Source of the DNA: Vibrio syngnathi
Lineage (GTDB): Bacteria; Pseudomonadota; Gammaproteobacteria; Enterobacterales; Vibrionaceae
Assembly (NCBI RefSeq): GCF_002119525.1
Contig: NZ_CP017916.1
Span: 2,418,001 to 2,482,000, forward strand
Length of the DNA: 64,000 bases
Reading direction: 5' to 3'
Both the position numbers and the translations under genes were made by a program. Each line of letters starts with the position of its first letter. The stretch's first letter is position 1. Of the stretch, positions 10,164 to 20,032 are shown in pieces. The notes below the pieces were generated by a model that saw only the letters and a program-made list of their open reading frames with translations, searched no databases and was not told the origin of the DNA.

Positions 10164-10790
10164 CTACTTAGTACCGAAGATCTTATCACCAGCATCGCCA
10201 AGACCAGGAACAATGTAGCCCTTGTCGTTTAGCTTCTCATCGATTGCAGCAGTGTAAAGCTCAACATCTGGGTGCGCTTTTTCTAGTGCAGCGATACCCT
10301 CTGGGGCAGCAACAAGTACCAGTACTTTAAATACTTTACAGCCTTGCTCTTTAAGAAGGTCAAGAGTTGCAATCATAGAGCCGCCAGTTGCTAACATTGG
10401 ATCAACCACTAGAGCAATACGCTCATCAATGTTAGATGCTAGCTTGTTGAAGTATGGTACAGGCTCTAATGTTTCTTCGTCACGGTAGATACCCACGACA
10501 CTGATTCGAGCACTTGGCATATGCTCTAAAACACCATCCATCATGCCTAGACCTGCACGTAGGATTGGCACTACTGTTACCTTTTTACCTTTAATTTGGT
10601 CAACTTCTACTGGGCCGTTCCAACCATCAATAGTTACACGTTCAGTTTCAAAGTCTGATGTCGCTTCGTATGTTAGAAGGCTACCCACTTCTGTCGCTAG
10701 CTCACGAAAACGCTTAGTACTAATGTCACCTTCACGCATCAGGCCAATTTTATGTTTTACTAGCGGGTGTTTCACTTCAACAACTTTCAT
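10164..10790 (-). CDS. upp: Uracil phosphoribosyltransferase
   Basis: Makes UMP from uracil and PRPP in pyrimidine salvage. The 208-residue product starts [20 protein letters not shown], the family start, and carries the PRPP-binding loop [11 protein letters not shown] and the C-terminal uracil-binding [11 protein letters not shown]. The open frame has 5 extra codons, but GGAG lies six bases before the chosen ATG and the length equals E. coli Upp. It is divergent from purM and shares the intergenic region with the strong PurR box. Confidence 0.96.
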   Translation of the reverse strand: MKVVEVKHPLVKHKIGLMREGDISTKRFRELATEVGSLLTYEATSDFETERVTIDGWNGPVEVDQIKGKKVTVVPILRAGLGMMDGVLEHMPSARISVVGIYRDEETLEPVPYFNKLASNIDERIALVVDPMLATGGSMIATLDLLKEQGCKVFKVLVLVAAPEGIAALEKAHPDVELYTAAIDEKLNDKGYIVPGLGDAGDKIFGTK

Positions 10791-10878
10791 TTCCAACTCC
10801 GGCAATATTTAAACAAACCTGTAGATTATACACGAACTGTGGGGTTATTTCAGAATCTTTATTCTAATAAAAAAAACC

Positions 10879-10894
10879 GCGCAAACGTTTGCTC
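10879..10894 (+). promoter_or_regulatory. PurR operator before purM (and divergent upp)
   Basis: GCGCAAACGTTTGCTC matches the PurR consensus ACGCAAACGTTTTCNT at the whole central palindrome. It overlaps a plausible -35 (TTGCTC at 10889) 18 bases upstream of a -10 TAGAAT (10913-10918), so binding would block purM transcription. This fits the known PurR control of purMN. Confidence 0.85.
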
Positions 10895-10959
10895 TTGGTA
10901 ATCAAGCCCTGTTAGAATAGCGCCGTTTTCACATCCAACTTAAGTTCGAGGACTATCCC

Positions 10960-12000
10960 GTGAGTGGTAATACTTCTTCTCTAAGCTACAAAGACGCTGG
11001 TGTTGATATCGACGCAGGTAATGCACTAGTAGACCGTATTAAAGGTGCTGTTAAACGCACTCGTCGCCCTGAAGTAATGGGCGGTATTGGTGGCTTTGGC
11101 GCCCTATGTGAACTTCCAACGAAATACAAAGAGCCAGTACTTGTTTCAGGTACTGATGGTGTTGGTACTAAACTTCGCCTTGCTTTGGATCTGAAAAAAC
11201 ACGACACCATTGGTATCGACCTAGTGGCAATGTGTGTGAACGACTTAATCGTTCAAGGTGGTGAGCCGCTATTCTTCCTAGACTACTACGCAACAGGTAA
11301 GCTAGATGTAGATACAGCAGCAGGTGTTGTTTCTGGTATTGCTGAAGGCTGTGTTCAAGCTGGTTGTGCACTGATCGGCGGTGAAACGGCTGAAATGCCA
11401 GGTATGTACGAAGGTGATGACTACGATGTAGCTGGCTTCTGTGTTGGTGTTGTAGAAAAAGCTGACATCATCGACGGTACTAAAGTAGCTGCAGGCGACG
11501 CACTTATCGCTGTAGGCTCAAGTGGTCCACACTCAAATGGTTACTCTTTGATTCGTAAAGTTCTAGAAGTTTCTGGTGCTGATAAGAGTGAAGAGCTAGA
11601 AGGTCGCACTATCGGTGAACACCTACTAGAACCAACTAAGATTTACATCAAATCGGCACTTAAGATGATTGCAGAGCATGACATTCATGCTATCTCGCAC
11701 ATCACAGGTGGTGGTTTCTGGGAAAACATCCCACGCGTACTTCCTGAAGGTACTAAAGCAGTGATTGATGGCAAGAGCTGGGAATGGCCTGCTATCTTCA
11801 ACTGGCTACAAGAGAAAGGTAACGTGGAGACATTTGAAATGTACCGCACTTTCAACTGTGGTGTAGGCCTAGTTGTTGCTCTACCTAAAGATCAAGCAGA
11901 CGCTGCTGTTGAACTGCTGAAAGCCGAAGGCGAAAACGCTTGGGTTATCGGTGAGATCGCAAACGCTGAAGCTGGCGAAGAGCAAGTTGAAATCAAATAA
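10960..12000 (+). CDS. purM: Phosphoribosylformylglycinamidine cyclo-ligase (AIR synthetase)
   Basis: The fifth step of purine synthesis: ATP-dependent ring closure of FGAM to AIR. The product is 346 residues, the usual length, opening with [20 protein letters not shown] and carrying the glycine-rich [13 protein letters not shown] and [12 protein letters not shown] segments. The start is GTG with GAGGA seven bases upstream. It is followed by purN about 120 bases later, with a hairpin between them. The PurR box upstream predicts purine repression. Confidence 0.96.
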   Translation: MSGNTSSLSYKDAGVDIDAGNALVDRIKGAVKRTRRPEVMGGIGGFGALCELPTKYKEPVLVSGTDGVGTKLRLALDLKKHDTIGIDLVAMCVNDLIVQGGEPLFFLDYYATGKLDVDTAAGVVSGIAEGCVQAGCALIGGETAEMPGMYEGDDYDVAGFCVGVVEKADIIDGTKVAAGDALIAVGSSGPHSNGYSLIRKVLEVSGADKSEELEGRTIGEHLLEPTKIYIKSALKMIAEHDIHAISHITGGGFWENIPRVLPEGTKAVIDGKSWEWPAIFNWLQEKGNVETFEMYRTFNCGVGLVVALPKDQADAAVELLKAEGENAWVIGEIANAEAGEEQVEIK

Positions 12001-12027
12001 GTGATACGCTCACTTACTTAGTTAATC

Positions 12028-12054
12028 AATGAGGACCTTATGGTCCTCATTTTG
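12028..12054 (+). terminator. Hairpin between purM and purN (possible attenuator)
   Basis: AATGAGGACC pairs perfectly with GGTCCTCATT around a TTAT loop, followed by only a four-T run (ATTTTGC). It lies inside what should be one operon, so it may lower purN transcription or protect the purM mRNA end rather than stop transcription fully. Confidence 0.65.
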
Positions 12055-12120
12055 CTATTTGGCCCACAGAAAACCTTAGTTTATGTAGGTACATTGTAAA
12101 CAGTTCAGTTAATCAATCGC

Positions 12121-12807
12121 ATGACCCACTCTATGAAAAACAGCCATTCTATGAATAACAGTCACACTAAGAAAAACATCGTCGTTTTAGTCTCAGGAAG
12201 CGGAAGTAACTTGCAAGCAATTTTGGACGCCTGCGAGAGCAATATGATTGATGCTTCAGTTAAAGCTGTCTTCTCAAATAAAGCAGAAGCTTTTGGTTTA
12301 GAGCGAGCGAAAACCGCGGGTGTTGACGCACATTCTGTGAACCCAAAAAACTATGGTTCACGTGAAGAGTTCGATCATGAATTGATGATTCAGATCGATG
12401 CTTACCAACCCGATTTAATCGTACTTGCGGGATACATGCGTATCTTGAGTTCAGAATTTGTTCGTCACTATGCCGGTAAAATGATCAACATCCACCCTTC
12501 CCTGTTACCTAAATACCCAGGCCTACACACCCACCAGCGTGCCATTGATGCACAAGACAAAGAGCACGGTACAAGCGTCCACTTTGTTACCGAAGAACTT
12601 GATGGTGGCCCTGTAATCTTGCAAGCCAAGGTGCCGGTATTTGAAGATGATGATGCTGACATGTTAGCAAGCCGAGTACTGACTCAAGAGCACTGTATTT
12701 ACCCTATGGTTTGTAAATGGTTTGCTGAAGATCGTTTATCGATGGTAAACGGGAAGGCTGTCTTAGACGGTGAAACATTAGGTACACACGGTTACGCAGA
12801 AGAGTAA
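12121..12807 (+). CDS. purN: Phosphoribosylglycinamide formyltransferase
   Basis: Transfers a formyl group from 10-formyl-THF to GAR, the third step of purine synthesis. Catalytic residues are visible as Asn123, His125 (NIHPSLLPKYPGLHTH) and Asp161 (ELDGGPVIL), each 17 positions later than in E. coli because of a polar N-terminal extension before NIVVLVSGSGSNLQ. That extension contains three possible ATG starts (12121, 12133, 12151), none with a strong ribosome binding site, so the exact start is uncertain. It lies downstream of purM and ends at a strong terminator. Confidence 0.94.
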   Translation: MTHSMKNSHSMNNSHTKKNIVVLVSGSGSNLQAILDACESNMIDASVKAVFSNKAEAFGLERAKTAGVDAHSVNPKNYGSREEFDHELMIQIDAYQPDLIVLAGYMRILSSEFVRHYAGKMINIHPSLLPKYPGLHTHQRAIDAQDKEHGTSVHFVTEELDGGPVILQAKVPVFEDDDADMLASRVLTQEHCIYPMVCKWFAEDRLSMVNGKAVLDGETLGTHGYAEE

Positions 12808-12842
12808 TTCGTCAGAAACTAAATCAAATCAAATCAAATCAA

Positions 12843-12888
12843 AAAAGGCCGCTTACTGATTAATTAGTTCAGTAAGCGGCCTTTCTTT
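12843..12888. terminator. Bidirectional terminator between purN and yafJ
   Basis: Sixteen-base stem AAAGGCCGCTTACTGA and its complement around a nine-base AT loop, with A-run left and T-rich right. It is preceded by four tandem AAATC units (12821-12840). Confidence 0.9.
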
Positions 12889-12920
12889 TATACGGTTGAA
12901 ACTAATACTATTCGAGACGT

Positions 12921-13766
12921 TTAGATCAATGGCTCAGTTGGCGCTTGGCTTGCCACCTTCTTCGGAGCATAAGCGACATCTTCCAACGCTTGGTGGTTGT
13001 TGCCGATCAGCTCACCAAAATGAAACAGTGCGTACTCACCCGGTTTCATTCTAAACCACTCTTCATTGTCTGTTAGAGGCTGAGTTGCGACGACGGTTAC
13101 CACATCGTTGGGCGTAGTTTCTTCTTGGAAGTTAATCTCAACATCTTCATCAATCAGGCTCGCGTTACCAAAAGGAGCGCGTCTTGTTATCCAGTATAAA
13201 TGGTTCGTACAGTAGTTCATCACGTACTCACCGTCACTGAGCAGCATATTGAAAACACCTTTCTCTCGTAGCTGGTCACAGCACTCAGCGACAAAGCGAA
13301 ACATACCTTCCATATCTTGAGGAGGTTCAGGAAAACGGTCTTCAAGTTGTTTCAACAACCAGCAGAAAGAGAGTTCGCTGTCCGTCTCACCGACAGGTCT
13401 GAATCGACCACTAATCAGATCATCATAATCCGTTAGTTGACCATTGTGAGCAAAGGTCCAGTATCGTCCCCAAAGCTCACGAGTGAAAGGGTGAGTATTT
13501 TCTAGATTAACGCCACCACGGTTGGCTTGACGGATATGACTGACAACAGCTTGGCTCTTAATTGGGTAGTTTTGAACCAATTCAGCGATCTTAGATTCAC
13601 AGCTAGGATTAGGATCTTTAAATGTACGAAAGCCCTTTCCCTCATAGAAAGTAATACCCCAACCATCACGATGTGGACCAGTGTTGCCTCCACGCTGCAT
13701 AAGGCCAGTAAAGCTAAAACAAATATCAGTTGGCACATTCGCGCTCATACCGAGCAATTCACACAT
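12921..13766 (-). CDS. yafJ: Class II glutamine amidotransferase, YafJ type
   Basis: A 281-residue protein of the N-terminal-nucleophile glutamine amidotransferase fold: Cys2 is the expected nucleophile after methionine removal (MCELLGMSANVP), and RDGWGITFYEG plus SHIRQANRGGVNLENTHPF and FAHNGQL are the conserved active-site blocks. It has no attached synthetase domain, so it is a stand-alone amidotransferase whose acceptor is unknown. It follows gmhA on the same strand, the same neighbours as in E. coli (gmhA-yafJ beside fadE). Confidence 0.88.
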   Translation of the reverse strand: MCELLGMSANVPTDICFSFTGLMQRGGNTGPHRDGWGITFYEGKGFRTFKDPNPSCESKIAELVQNYPIKSQAVVSHIRQANRGGVNLENTHPFTRELWGRYWTFAHNGQLTDYDDLISGRFRPVGETDSELSFCWLLKQLEDRFPEPPQDMEGMFRFVAECCDQLREKGVFNMLLSDGEYVMNYCTNHLYWITRRAPFGNASLIDEDVEINFQEETTPNDVVTVVATQPLTDNEEWFRMKPGEYALFHFGELIGNNHQALEDVAYAPKKVASQAPTEPLI

Positions 13767-13833
13767 GGTTTAATCTACTCCCTATTAAAACCAATGGAGC
13801 CACAAACCTAGGCTCCAAATATCTGTAAAACTA

Positions 13834-14409
13834 TTATTCCATTTCTTTTTCAACAAGCTGAATCACAATGTGGATGATCTTAATGTGAATCTCTTGGATG
13901 CGGTCAGCGTAGCCAAAGTGTGGTACTCGGATTTCGATATCAGCACAACCTGCCATTTTACCGCCATCTTTACCTGTTAGGGCGATGGTTTTCATGCCTT
14001 TCGCTTGAGCAGCTTCAATCGCTTTTAGAATGTTGCCAGAGTTACCTGAAGTCGACAAACCAAACAACACATCGCCTTTACGACCTACGGCTTCTACATA
14101 ACGAGAAAATACGTGATCGTAGCCGAAGTCGTTACTCACACAAGACAGATGACTCGGATCTGAAATCGCAATACCAGCAAAGCCTGGACGATTTTCACGG
14201 TATCGGCCTGTTAGCTCTTCCGCGAAATGCATTGCATCACAGTGTGAACCACCGTTACCACAAGAAAGCACTTTGCCCTCTTGCTTGAATGAATCTGCAA
14301 TCATTTTTGCAGCAGCTTCAATTTGAGCAATGTTATGGTCATCACTCAAGAACTTGTTCAGAACGTCAGCAGCTTCGTTCAATTCACTTTTGATTAGGTC
14401 TTGGTACAT
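13834..14409 (-). CDS. gmhA: Phosphoheptose isomerase
   Basis: Converts sedoheptulose 7-phosphate to D-glycero-D-manno-heptose 7-phosphate, the first step toward the heptose of the LPS inner core. A 191-residue SIS-domain protein with the GmhA text [30 protein letters not shown] and [18 protein letters not shown] (sugar-phosphate site) and the C-terminal [18 protein letters not shown] helix. Length equals the family norm. It is the first gene before yafJ and diverges from fadE. Confidence 0.96.
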   Translation of the reverse strand: MYQDLIKSELNEAADVLNKFLSDDHNIAQIEAAAKMIADSFKQEGKVLSCGNGGSHCDAMHFAEELTGRYRENRPGFAGIAISDPSHLSCVSNDFGYDHVFSRYVEAVGRKGDVLFGLSTSGNSGNILKAIEAAQAKGMKTIALTGKDGGKMAGCADIEIRVPHFGYADRIQEIHIKIIHIVIQLVEKEME

Positions 14410-14737
14410 TTGGCTTATCTCTTATGTTTTTTGACGCAACTTAAAGTGCGTGAAATGAGAATTGAGGGTTTTCCCCTCTTTATAACTGAGTTTACCCACA
14501 AACATGAAATAGTGTCGACACTTAAGCCCAAAGATTGCCACCTTTATTAACCTCTCATTGCCGATCCGTCCAAATATTCGCCACCAACCTCTCACAATTA
14601 GAACTTTAACTCTATTGAGATCACTTTTTATTCACTTTGTAGTTTTACAAATATTTAATATTTTGTTTACACTTGACTGGTTAGACCTCTTACCTAAACT
14701 TAATAACAATAAGTGATCTCTGAAAAGGAAATCGATC
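14410..14737. other. Divergent gmhA/fadE intergenic region
   Basis: About 330 bases. The fadE side holds a FadR operator within a recognisable promoter, listed separately. On the gmhA side I see no clear operator. No small gene or RNA is evident. Confidence 0.6.
14675..14691 (+). promoter_or_regulatory. FadR operator in the fadE promoter
   Basis: GACTGGTTAGACCTCTT agrees with the FadR consensus AACTGGTCNGACNNGTT at nearly every fixed position. It sits across a promoter with -35 TTGACT (14673-14678), 16-base spacer and -10 TAAACT (14695-14700), so FadR would block polymerase until long-chain acyl-CoA releases it. Confidence 0.82.
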
Positions 14738-17203
14738 ATGAACATATTGCTCTCCCTACTCGGCATGACAGCCATCTTAGGCGTCTGTCTTTACCATAGA
14801 GTTAGTCTGGTCCGTGCGTTAATCGTGTTAACTGGCGCAATGGTAGCATTAACCCTGTTTGGCAGCGTGGCAGTCACTGGTTGGCTTTGTTATCTATTGG
14901 CCATTGCGATCTTTGCTATACCAACAATTCGTCAAACCCTCATTAGCCAAAAAGCACTCTCTTTGTTTAAGAAGGTTTTACCTGCAATGTCTCAGACGGA
15001 AAAAGAGGCATTAGAAGCAGGCACAGTATGGTGGGAAGCAGAGCTGTTCAAAGGCAAGCCTGAGTGGAAGAAGCTTCAGAACATTGCCGATCCGAAACTT
15101 TCTGAAGCTGAGCAAGCGTTTTTAGATGGCCCAGTGAATACCGTGTGTGAAATGGTTAATGATTACCAAGTGACACATGAACTTGCCGATTTACCACCAG
15201 AAGTATGGCAATACCTGAAAGACCATAAATTCTTCGCTATGATCATCAAGAAAAAGTATGGCGGTTTAGAGTTCTCAGCTTACGCTCAGTCGTTAGTTCT
15301 ACAGAAGCTAACGGGTGTTTCTAGCGTATTATCCTCAACCGTTGGCGTCCCTAATTCGTTAGGTCCCGGTGAGCTATTGCAACACTATGGCACAGAAGAA
15401 CAAAGAAACCACTACCTACCTCGCCTAGCCGAAGGTAAAGAGATCCCTTGTTTCGCACTGACCAGTCCAGAAGCAGGCTCAGACGCAGGCTCAATTCCAG
15501 ATTACGGTGTGGTGTGTAAAGGTCAATGGCAAGGCGAAGAAGTATTGGGCATGCGCCTAACTTGGAACAAACGTTACATCACTCTAGCGCCTGTCGCGAC
15601 CGTTTTAGGCTTGGCCTTTAAACTGAGAGACCCAGAAGGTCTGCTTGGTGACAAACAAGATCTTGGCATCACCTGTGCCCTTATCCCTACCGATTTAAAA
15701 GGCGTAGAGATTGGCAACCGCCACTTCCCACTTAACGTGCCTTTCCAAAATGGTCCGACTCAAGGTGATGACATCTTCGTGCCTATCGATTTCATCATTG
15801 GTGGTCAAAAAATGGCAGGACAAGGCTGGCGTATGCTGGTTGAGTGTCTATCGGTTGGTCGTGGTATCACACTGCCTTCAAACTCAACGGGCGGCATTAA
15901 ATCGGCTGCACTGGCAACCGGTGCTTACGCTCGTATTCGTCGCCAGTTCAAACAACCTATTGGTCGAATGGAAGGAGTTGAAGAGCCGCTTGCACGCCTA
16001 GCAGGTAATGCCTACGTAATGGATGCGGCAAGTAACCTAACGGTTGCAGGTATCGATCTTGGCGAAAAGCCTTCGGTTATCTCAGCAATTGTGAAGTACC
16101 ACTGTACTCACCGTGGCCAACGCAGCATCATCGATGCGATGGATATCGTCGGCGGTAAGGGCATCTGCTTAGGTCCATCAAACTTCCTCGCTCGTGCTTA
16201 TCAAGGCTCACCAATTGCGATTACGGTTGAAGGCGCAAACATCCTGACTCGTTCAATGATCATCTATGGTCAAGGTGCGATTCGCTGCCATCCTTATGTT
16301 CTAAGCGAAATGGAAGCGGCTTATTCTGAAAGTAGCGATGCACTTGATAAATTTGATTCAGCATTAGCTGGGCACGTTAGCTTTACTATGAGTAATCTAG
16401 TCCGCAGCTTGTGGTTTGGTTTAACCGACGGTCGTGGTTCAGATGCACCAACACCATCCAATAAAACGGATAAGCAGACACAGCGTTACTACCAACAGCT
16501 GAACCGCTACAGTGCTAACTTAGCGCTGCTGTCTGATATTTCAATGGCAGTTCTAGGCGGTTCACTGAAACGCAAAGAGCGCCTATCTGCAAGGCTGGGT
16601 GATATCCTGAGTCAACTCTACTTAGGGTCAGCAACACTTAAGCGCTTTGAAAGCGAAGGTAGCCATGCTGAAGATCTCCCATTAGTCCATTGGGGTATGC
16701 AAGATAGCTTACGTCAAACTGAAGTCGCGATTGATGAGTTCTTAGCGAACTTCCCTAACCCTGTGATTGGTCGTCTACTTCGTGTTGTGTTAATGCCATT
16801 TGGCCGTATCCGTCGTGCACCAAACGACAAGCTGGATAGCCAAGTCGCGCACATTCTACAAACACCAAGTGAAACACGCTCTCGTATCGGCCGTGGCCAA
16901 TACTTAGAAGCAACGGAATACAATCCAGTAGGCAAGATTGAAAAAGCGTTAGAAGTGATTCTTCAAGCTGAACCTCTGTTCGATAAAGTCTGCAAAGAAA
17001 CGCATCAAAAACGTGCTTTCTTACGACTCGATCTTGTTGCTCAGTTGGGGCTCGAGAAAGGTATCTTAACGGAGAAAGAAGCCGCGTTATTGGAAAGTGC
17101 AGAGGAACATAGACTGTACACAATTAACGTTGATGACTTCTCACCAGAGGAACTTGCAGCAAAGACTCAGTACCCAGACCAATCGATTGATAACGTCGCT
17201 TAA
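14738..17203 (+). CDS. fadE: Acyl-CoA dehydrogenase FadE
   Basis: The first oxidative step of fatty-acid beta-oxidation, feeding electrons to the electron transfer flavoprotein. The 821-residue protein has two N-terminal membrane segments (about 1-20 and 27-65), typical of the FadE group. The FAD-dependent acyl-CoA dehydrogenase domain follows from about residue 110 ([20 protein letters not shown], then [15 protein letters not shown]). The FadE-specific C-terminal domain spans about 520-800. AAGGAA precedes the ATG. The FadR operator in its promoter predicts induction by fatty acids. Monocistronic, with a strong terminator. Confidence 0.95.
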   Translation: MNILLSLLGMTAILGVCLYHRVSLVRALIVLTGAMVALTLFGSVAVTGWLCYLLAIAIFAIPTIRQTLISQKALSLFKKVLPAMSQTEKEALEAGTVWWEAELFKGKPEWKKLQNIADPKLSEAEQAFLDGPVNTVCEMVNDYQVTHELADLPPEVWQYLKDHKFFAMIIKKKYGGLEFSAYAQSLVLQKLTGVSSVLSSTVGVPNSLGPGELLQHYGTEEQRNHYLPRLAEGKEIPCFALTSPEAGSDAGSIPDYGVVCKGQWQGEEVLGMRLTWNKRYITLAPVATVLGLAFKLRDPEGLLGDKQDLGITCALIPTDLKGVEIGNRHFPLNVPFQNGPTQGDDIFVPIDFIIGGQKMAGQGWRMLVECLSVGRGITLPSNSTGGIKSAALATGAYARIRRQFKQPIGRMEGVEEPLARLAGNAYVMDAASNLTVAGIDLGEKPSVISAIVKYHCTHRGQRSIIDAMDIVGGKGICLGPSNFLARAYQGSPIAITVEGANILTRSMIIYGQGAIRCHPYVLSEMEAAYSESSDALDKFDSALAGHVSFTMSNLVRSLWFGLTDGRGSDAPTPSNKTDKQTQRYYQQLNRYSANLALLSDISMAVLGGSLKRKERLSARLGDILSQLYLGSATLKRFESEGSHAEDLPLVHWGMQDSLRQTEVAIDEFLANFPNPVIGRLLRVVLMPFGRIRRAPNDKLDSQVAHILQTPSETRSRIGRGQYLEATEYNPVGKIEKALEVILQAEPLFDKVCKETHQKRAFLRLDLVAQLGLEKGILTEKEAALLESAEEHRLYTINVDDFSPEELAAKTQYPDQSIDNVA

Positions 17204-17220
17204 GGTCAGAGAAAGAAACA

Positions 17221-17251
17221 AAAACGGGACTCCTATGAGTCCCGTTTTTTT
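17221..17251 (+). terminator. fadE terminator
   Basis: Twelve-base perfect stem AAAACGGGACTC with complement, CTAT loop, followed by a run of T. The next 140 bases up to the TIGR03503 gene stop show nothing I can name. Confidence 0.92.
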
Positions 17252-17393
17252 ATTCATCTCTTCATTGTCACAAATTTTAATACTTACTCTGTCGAGGCTT
17301 GCTCTATCTAAGTTTAGTCTCTCGAGGTTTGTTGTCCCGACGTTTACTCACTCAAGACAACAATCTCAAGACAACTCTAGAGATACAGACGAG

Positions 17394-18641
17394 TTACTTA
17401 GGCGCCTTGAGCTGCATCTCAGGTAGCGCTCTCTTCTTCGCTGTGATTTTACGTATTACAAACCAAATCAGTAAGCCCAATAAAATCGCAGCCACATTCC
17501 CTACCGCTATAATCATTATGCTGCGCTGCCTGTCATCTTCTCTTTTTTGAAGAATCATTAATTTCTCAGCAATACGCTTCTGTTTAGCAAGAGCCTCTTC
17601 TTGAAGACGTCGAGATTCAGCTAAATCTATCTCTTGAACAACACTGTACGATTGCTCGGTGATCGGGAAAATCAGTGGACGCTGACTTGACGCATCGGTG
17701 GCGTATATCATCCCCGACCAAGTATAAATGCCTAAATCATCATTATAAGGCAGTGATAAAGACACTTTCATCGCATCAGCTTCTGCTTGGCCTTGCTTAT
17801 ACATCACATACCCATCAGGAGCTTTATACTCAATATGAGCTGCTAAAGAACTTGGTGCTATCATACCTAGCTCACCAGACGCCACGACGGTATGAGATAA
17901 GCCTTCTTTACGAGACTGAATGAAGGTGGTCGTGATTGGCGTTGGGTAGACCAAGACCTCTTGCTCTTGCGCGCGCAGGAACACACCATTACCAGAAGTA
18001 ATTCGAGCTCGATATTTACCAGGCTCAATATCCATTGGTAACGACACGGTGAACACACCATCTCCAGATTTTTCGTCAAGATCAACACCATCATCGGCAA
18101 ATTCACCCATAACAACCGGAATTGGCCGCGCCTCTCTCACTAAGGACTCTTCGTTTTCGACGAACTTAGTGAATGTTACTTTAAGTTTCACTCGGTCAAG
18201 AAAGTCACGCAGCACAAGCGGCTTACCGTCTGAAGTCAAACGTGCAGTAAATTTGATATGTTCGGTTTGATACAACTTATCTGGAAATTCATTGGCGTCT
18301 AAAACCAGATGAGATAAGAGTTTGATATTATTTTTAGGTGAGACCTTACCTACCGCTTGCCAAGGACCCGGCATCGGATTGTCGATAGAGATAATATCCA
18401 TTGACGATTCTTGGTACCAACGGACATTATCTGCATGACGCAAAGCGTGGTACTTCTTGCCATCAGGACGAACCAAGACGACAGGTTTAGAATTATCGGC
18501 TCGATAGATCACAAAAGTAACTTGCTCGATACTGGGATCAACTCGAAAGCGATTATCCAATAAACTCATTACGGATTCTGTTGCTGCGTGTAAGCCAAAG
18601 CTCAACAGCAATAAACAACCGGTAGCCAATACCCTTAACAT
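17394..18641 (-). CDS. TIGR03503 family membrane-anchored periplasmic protein
   Basis: A 415-residue protein with an N-terminal signal peptide (MLRVLATGCLLLLSFGLHAA), a long periplasmic region with beta-sandwich character (GDGVFTVSLPMDIEPGKYRARI), a charged coiled-coil-like stretch (ESRRLQEEALAKQKRIAEKL), then one membrane helix (IMIIAVGNVAAILLGLLIWFVI) and a basic tail. This layout and text fit TIGR03503, a gamma-proteobacterial family of unknown function. The start follows GGGAGAAAGT and lies 9 bases after dnaQ on the same strand, so it is probably co-transcribed with dnaQ. Confidence 0.8.
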   Translation of the reverse strand: MLRVLATGCLLLLSFGLHAATESVMSLLDNRFRVDPSIEQVTFVIYRADNSKPVVLVRPDGKKYHALRHADNVRWYQESSMDIISIDNPMPGPWQAVGKVSPKNNIKLLSHLVLDANEFPDKLYQTEHIKFTARLTSDGKPLVLRDFLDRVKLKVTFTKFVENEESLVREARPIPVVMGEFADDGVDLDEKSGDGVFTVSLPMDIEPGKYRARITSGNGVFLRAQEQEVLVYPTPITTTFIQSRKEGLSHTVVASGELGMIAPSSLAAHIEYKAPDGYVMYKQGQAEADAMKVSLSLPYNDDLGIYTWSGMIYATDASSQRPLIFPITEQSYSVVQEIDLAESRRLQEEALAKQKRIAEKLMILQKREDDRQRSIMIIAVGNVAAILLGLLIWFVIRKITAKKRALPEMQLKAPK

Positions 18642-18650
18642 ACTTTCTCC

Positions 18651-19418
18651 CTACTGACGCCAGAGGCAGCTTCCGCTTTTCTCGACGAGGTCTAAACGAC
18701 TTTGATGCGCTTCTACTTCATCGGCCGTAGCTCGCAAAACCTTTAGGGATTTTCGACCACTTTCTGCTCTTCGTATGCTTTCGCCTTCGCCTTCTTGTTG
18801 GCCAGCGTTAAATTGCAACGAAGTTTGCCCACCCGTCATCAATAAATAGACGTCAGCTAGAATCTCCGCATCGAGCAATGCGCCGTGAAGAGTACGATGC
18901 GAGTTATCAATACCATAACGATCACATAAGATATCTAGGTTGTTTCTTTTCCCTGGGAATATCTTCTTCGCCATCGCCAAGGTATCGGTAACTTTACAGT
19001 AGTCATCCGTTTTACCTATCGCTGGATTAAGCTTCTCAAACTCATAATCCATAAAGCCCGTATCGAAGGGGGCGTTATGAGCCACCAGCTCCGCACCTTT
19101 AATAAAATCGAGAAACTCTTTATGTATGTCTTGGTATTCTGGTTTATCAATCAAGAATTCATCGGTAATACCGTGAACGCCAATTGCCTCTTCTTGAATG
19201 GCACGATCGGGCTTGATGTAGACGTGAAAGTGACGCCCAGTCAGTCTACGGTTGATGATCTCTACTGCACCAATTTCAACGATGCGATGCCCCATATAGT
19301 GGGGGCCACCTTCTGTATTCATACCGGTGGTTTCGGTATCGAGTACAACGATGCGTTTGTTTTCATTCGAACTGTTTTTTTCGTTCGTGTTTTGTTCTGG
19401 AGTGCTACTGGTATTCAT
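18651..19418 (-). CDS. dnaQ: DNA polymerase III epsilon subunit (proofreading exonuclease)
   Basis: The 3'-5' proofreading subunit of the replicase. The DEDDh exonuclease residues are Asp27 and Glu29 (VVLDTETTG), Asp119 (HNAPFDTGF), His178 and Asp183 (LHGALLDAE). The clamp-binding motif QTSLQF is at residues 198-203, and a C-terminal segment binds the alpha subunit encoded by dnaE about 9 kb away. Compared with E. coli it has some 15 extra polar residues at the N-terminus. It diverges from rnhA with only 56 bases between starts, as in E. coli. Confidence 0.96.
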   Translation of the reverse strand: MNTSSTPEQNTNEKNSSNENKRIVVLDTETTGMNTEGGPHYMGHRIVEIGAVEIINRRLTGRHFHVYIKPDRAIQEEAIGVHGITDEFLIDKPEYQDIHKEFLDFIKGAELVAHNAPFDTGFMDYEFEKLNPAIGKTDDYCKVTDTLAMAKKIFPGKRNNLDILCDRYGIDNSHRTLHGALLDAEILADVYLLMTGGQTSLQFNAGQQEGEGESIRRAESGRKSLKVLRATADEVEAHQSRLDLVEKSGSCLWRQ

Positions 19419-19474
19419 AAGGATAACTGTGTCAGACTATGCCGATAATGTGCTTGAGGTAATAGTATCAAATC

Positions 19475-19939
19475 ATGACGAAACAAGTTGAAATTTTCAC
19501 TGATGGTTCTTGTTTAGGCAACCCAGGTCCCGGCGGCTACGGCATCGTACTTCGCTACAAAAAAGTCGAGAAGACGTTAGCCGAAGGTTTCACCCTGACC
19601 ACCAATAACCGCATGGAAATGCTCGCCGCTGTTGTGGCTCTCCAAGCCCTCAAAGAGCCTTGCTCTGTCATTCTAACCACAGATAGCCAATACGTGCGTC
19701 AAGGTATCACCCAATGGATTCACAACTGGAAAAAACGTGACTGGAAAACAGCTGATAAGAAACCAGTTAAAAACGCAGACTTGTGGCAAAGGCTCGACAA
19801 AGAGACGGCGCGCCATAGCGTTGATTGGCGCTGGGTTAAGGGGCACGCGGGGCACCGAGAAAATGAAATGTGTGATGATTTAGCTCGAAGTGCAGCTGAA
19901 AACCCGACTCAAGAAGATACGGGCTATCAACCAAGCTAA
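19475..19939 (+). CDS. rnhA: Ribonuclease HI
   Basis: Cuts the RNA strand of RNA:DNA hybrids during replication and R-loop removal. The 154-residue product shows all four metal-binding acids: Asp10 ([15 protein letters not shown]), Glu48 (NNRMEML), Asp70 (TTDSQYV) and Asp134 (NEMCDDLA). Divergent from dnaQ with closely packed promoters. It ends at a terminator that overlaps the 3' end of the convergent yafS. Confidence 0.97.
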   Translation: MTKQVEIFTDGSCLGNPGPGGYGIVLRYKKVEKTLAEGFTLTTNNRMEMLAAVVALQALKEPCSVILTTDSQYVRQGITQWIHNWKKRDWKTADKKPVKNADLWQRLDKETARHSVDWRWVKGHAGHRENEMCDDLARSAAENPTQEDTGYQPS

Positions 19940-20006
19940 TCACCTTTTGAAATGAGATGTAGATTTCAGAAACAGATTTATAGTTTCTTAAACAGACAGA
20001 TAGATG

Positions 20007-20032
20007 AAAAGCCGACTACGAGTCGGCTTTTT
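20007..20032. terminator. Bidirectional terminator overlapping the yafS stop
   Basis: AAAAGCCGACT pairs with AGTCGGCTTTT around a three-base loop, with T-runs on both strands. The yafS TAG stop (20016-20018) falls at the edge of the loop, so the last codons of yafS form half of the hairpin that ends rnhA. Confidence 0.88.

Noticed and set aside
12819..12843. Four tandem AAATC units considered as a CRISPR or phase-variable repeat
   Set aside because: Units are 5 bases with no spacers and lie outside any coding start or promoter; too short to claim function.
17097..17426. 109-codon plus-strand frame across the end of fadE
   Set aside because: It runs through the fadE terminator hairpin and into the TIGR03503 gene; no ribosome binding site.
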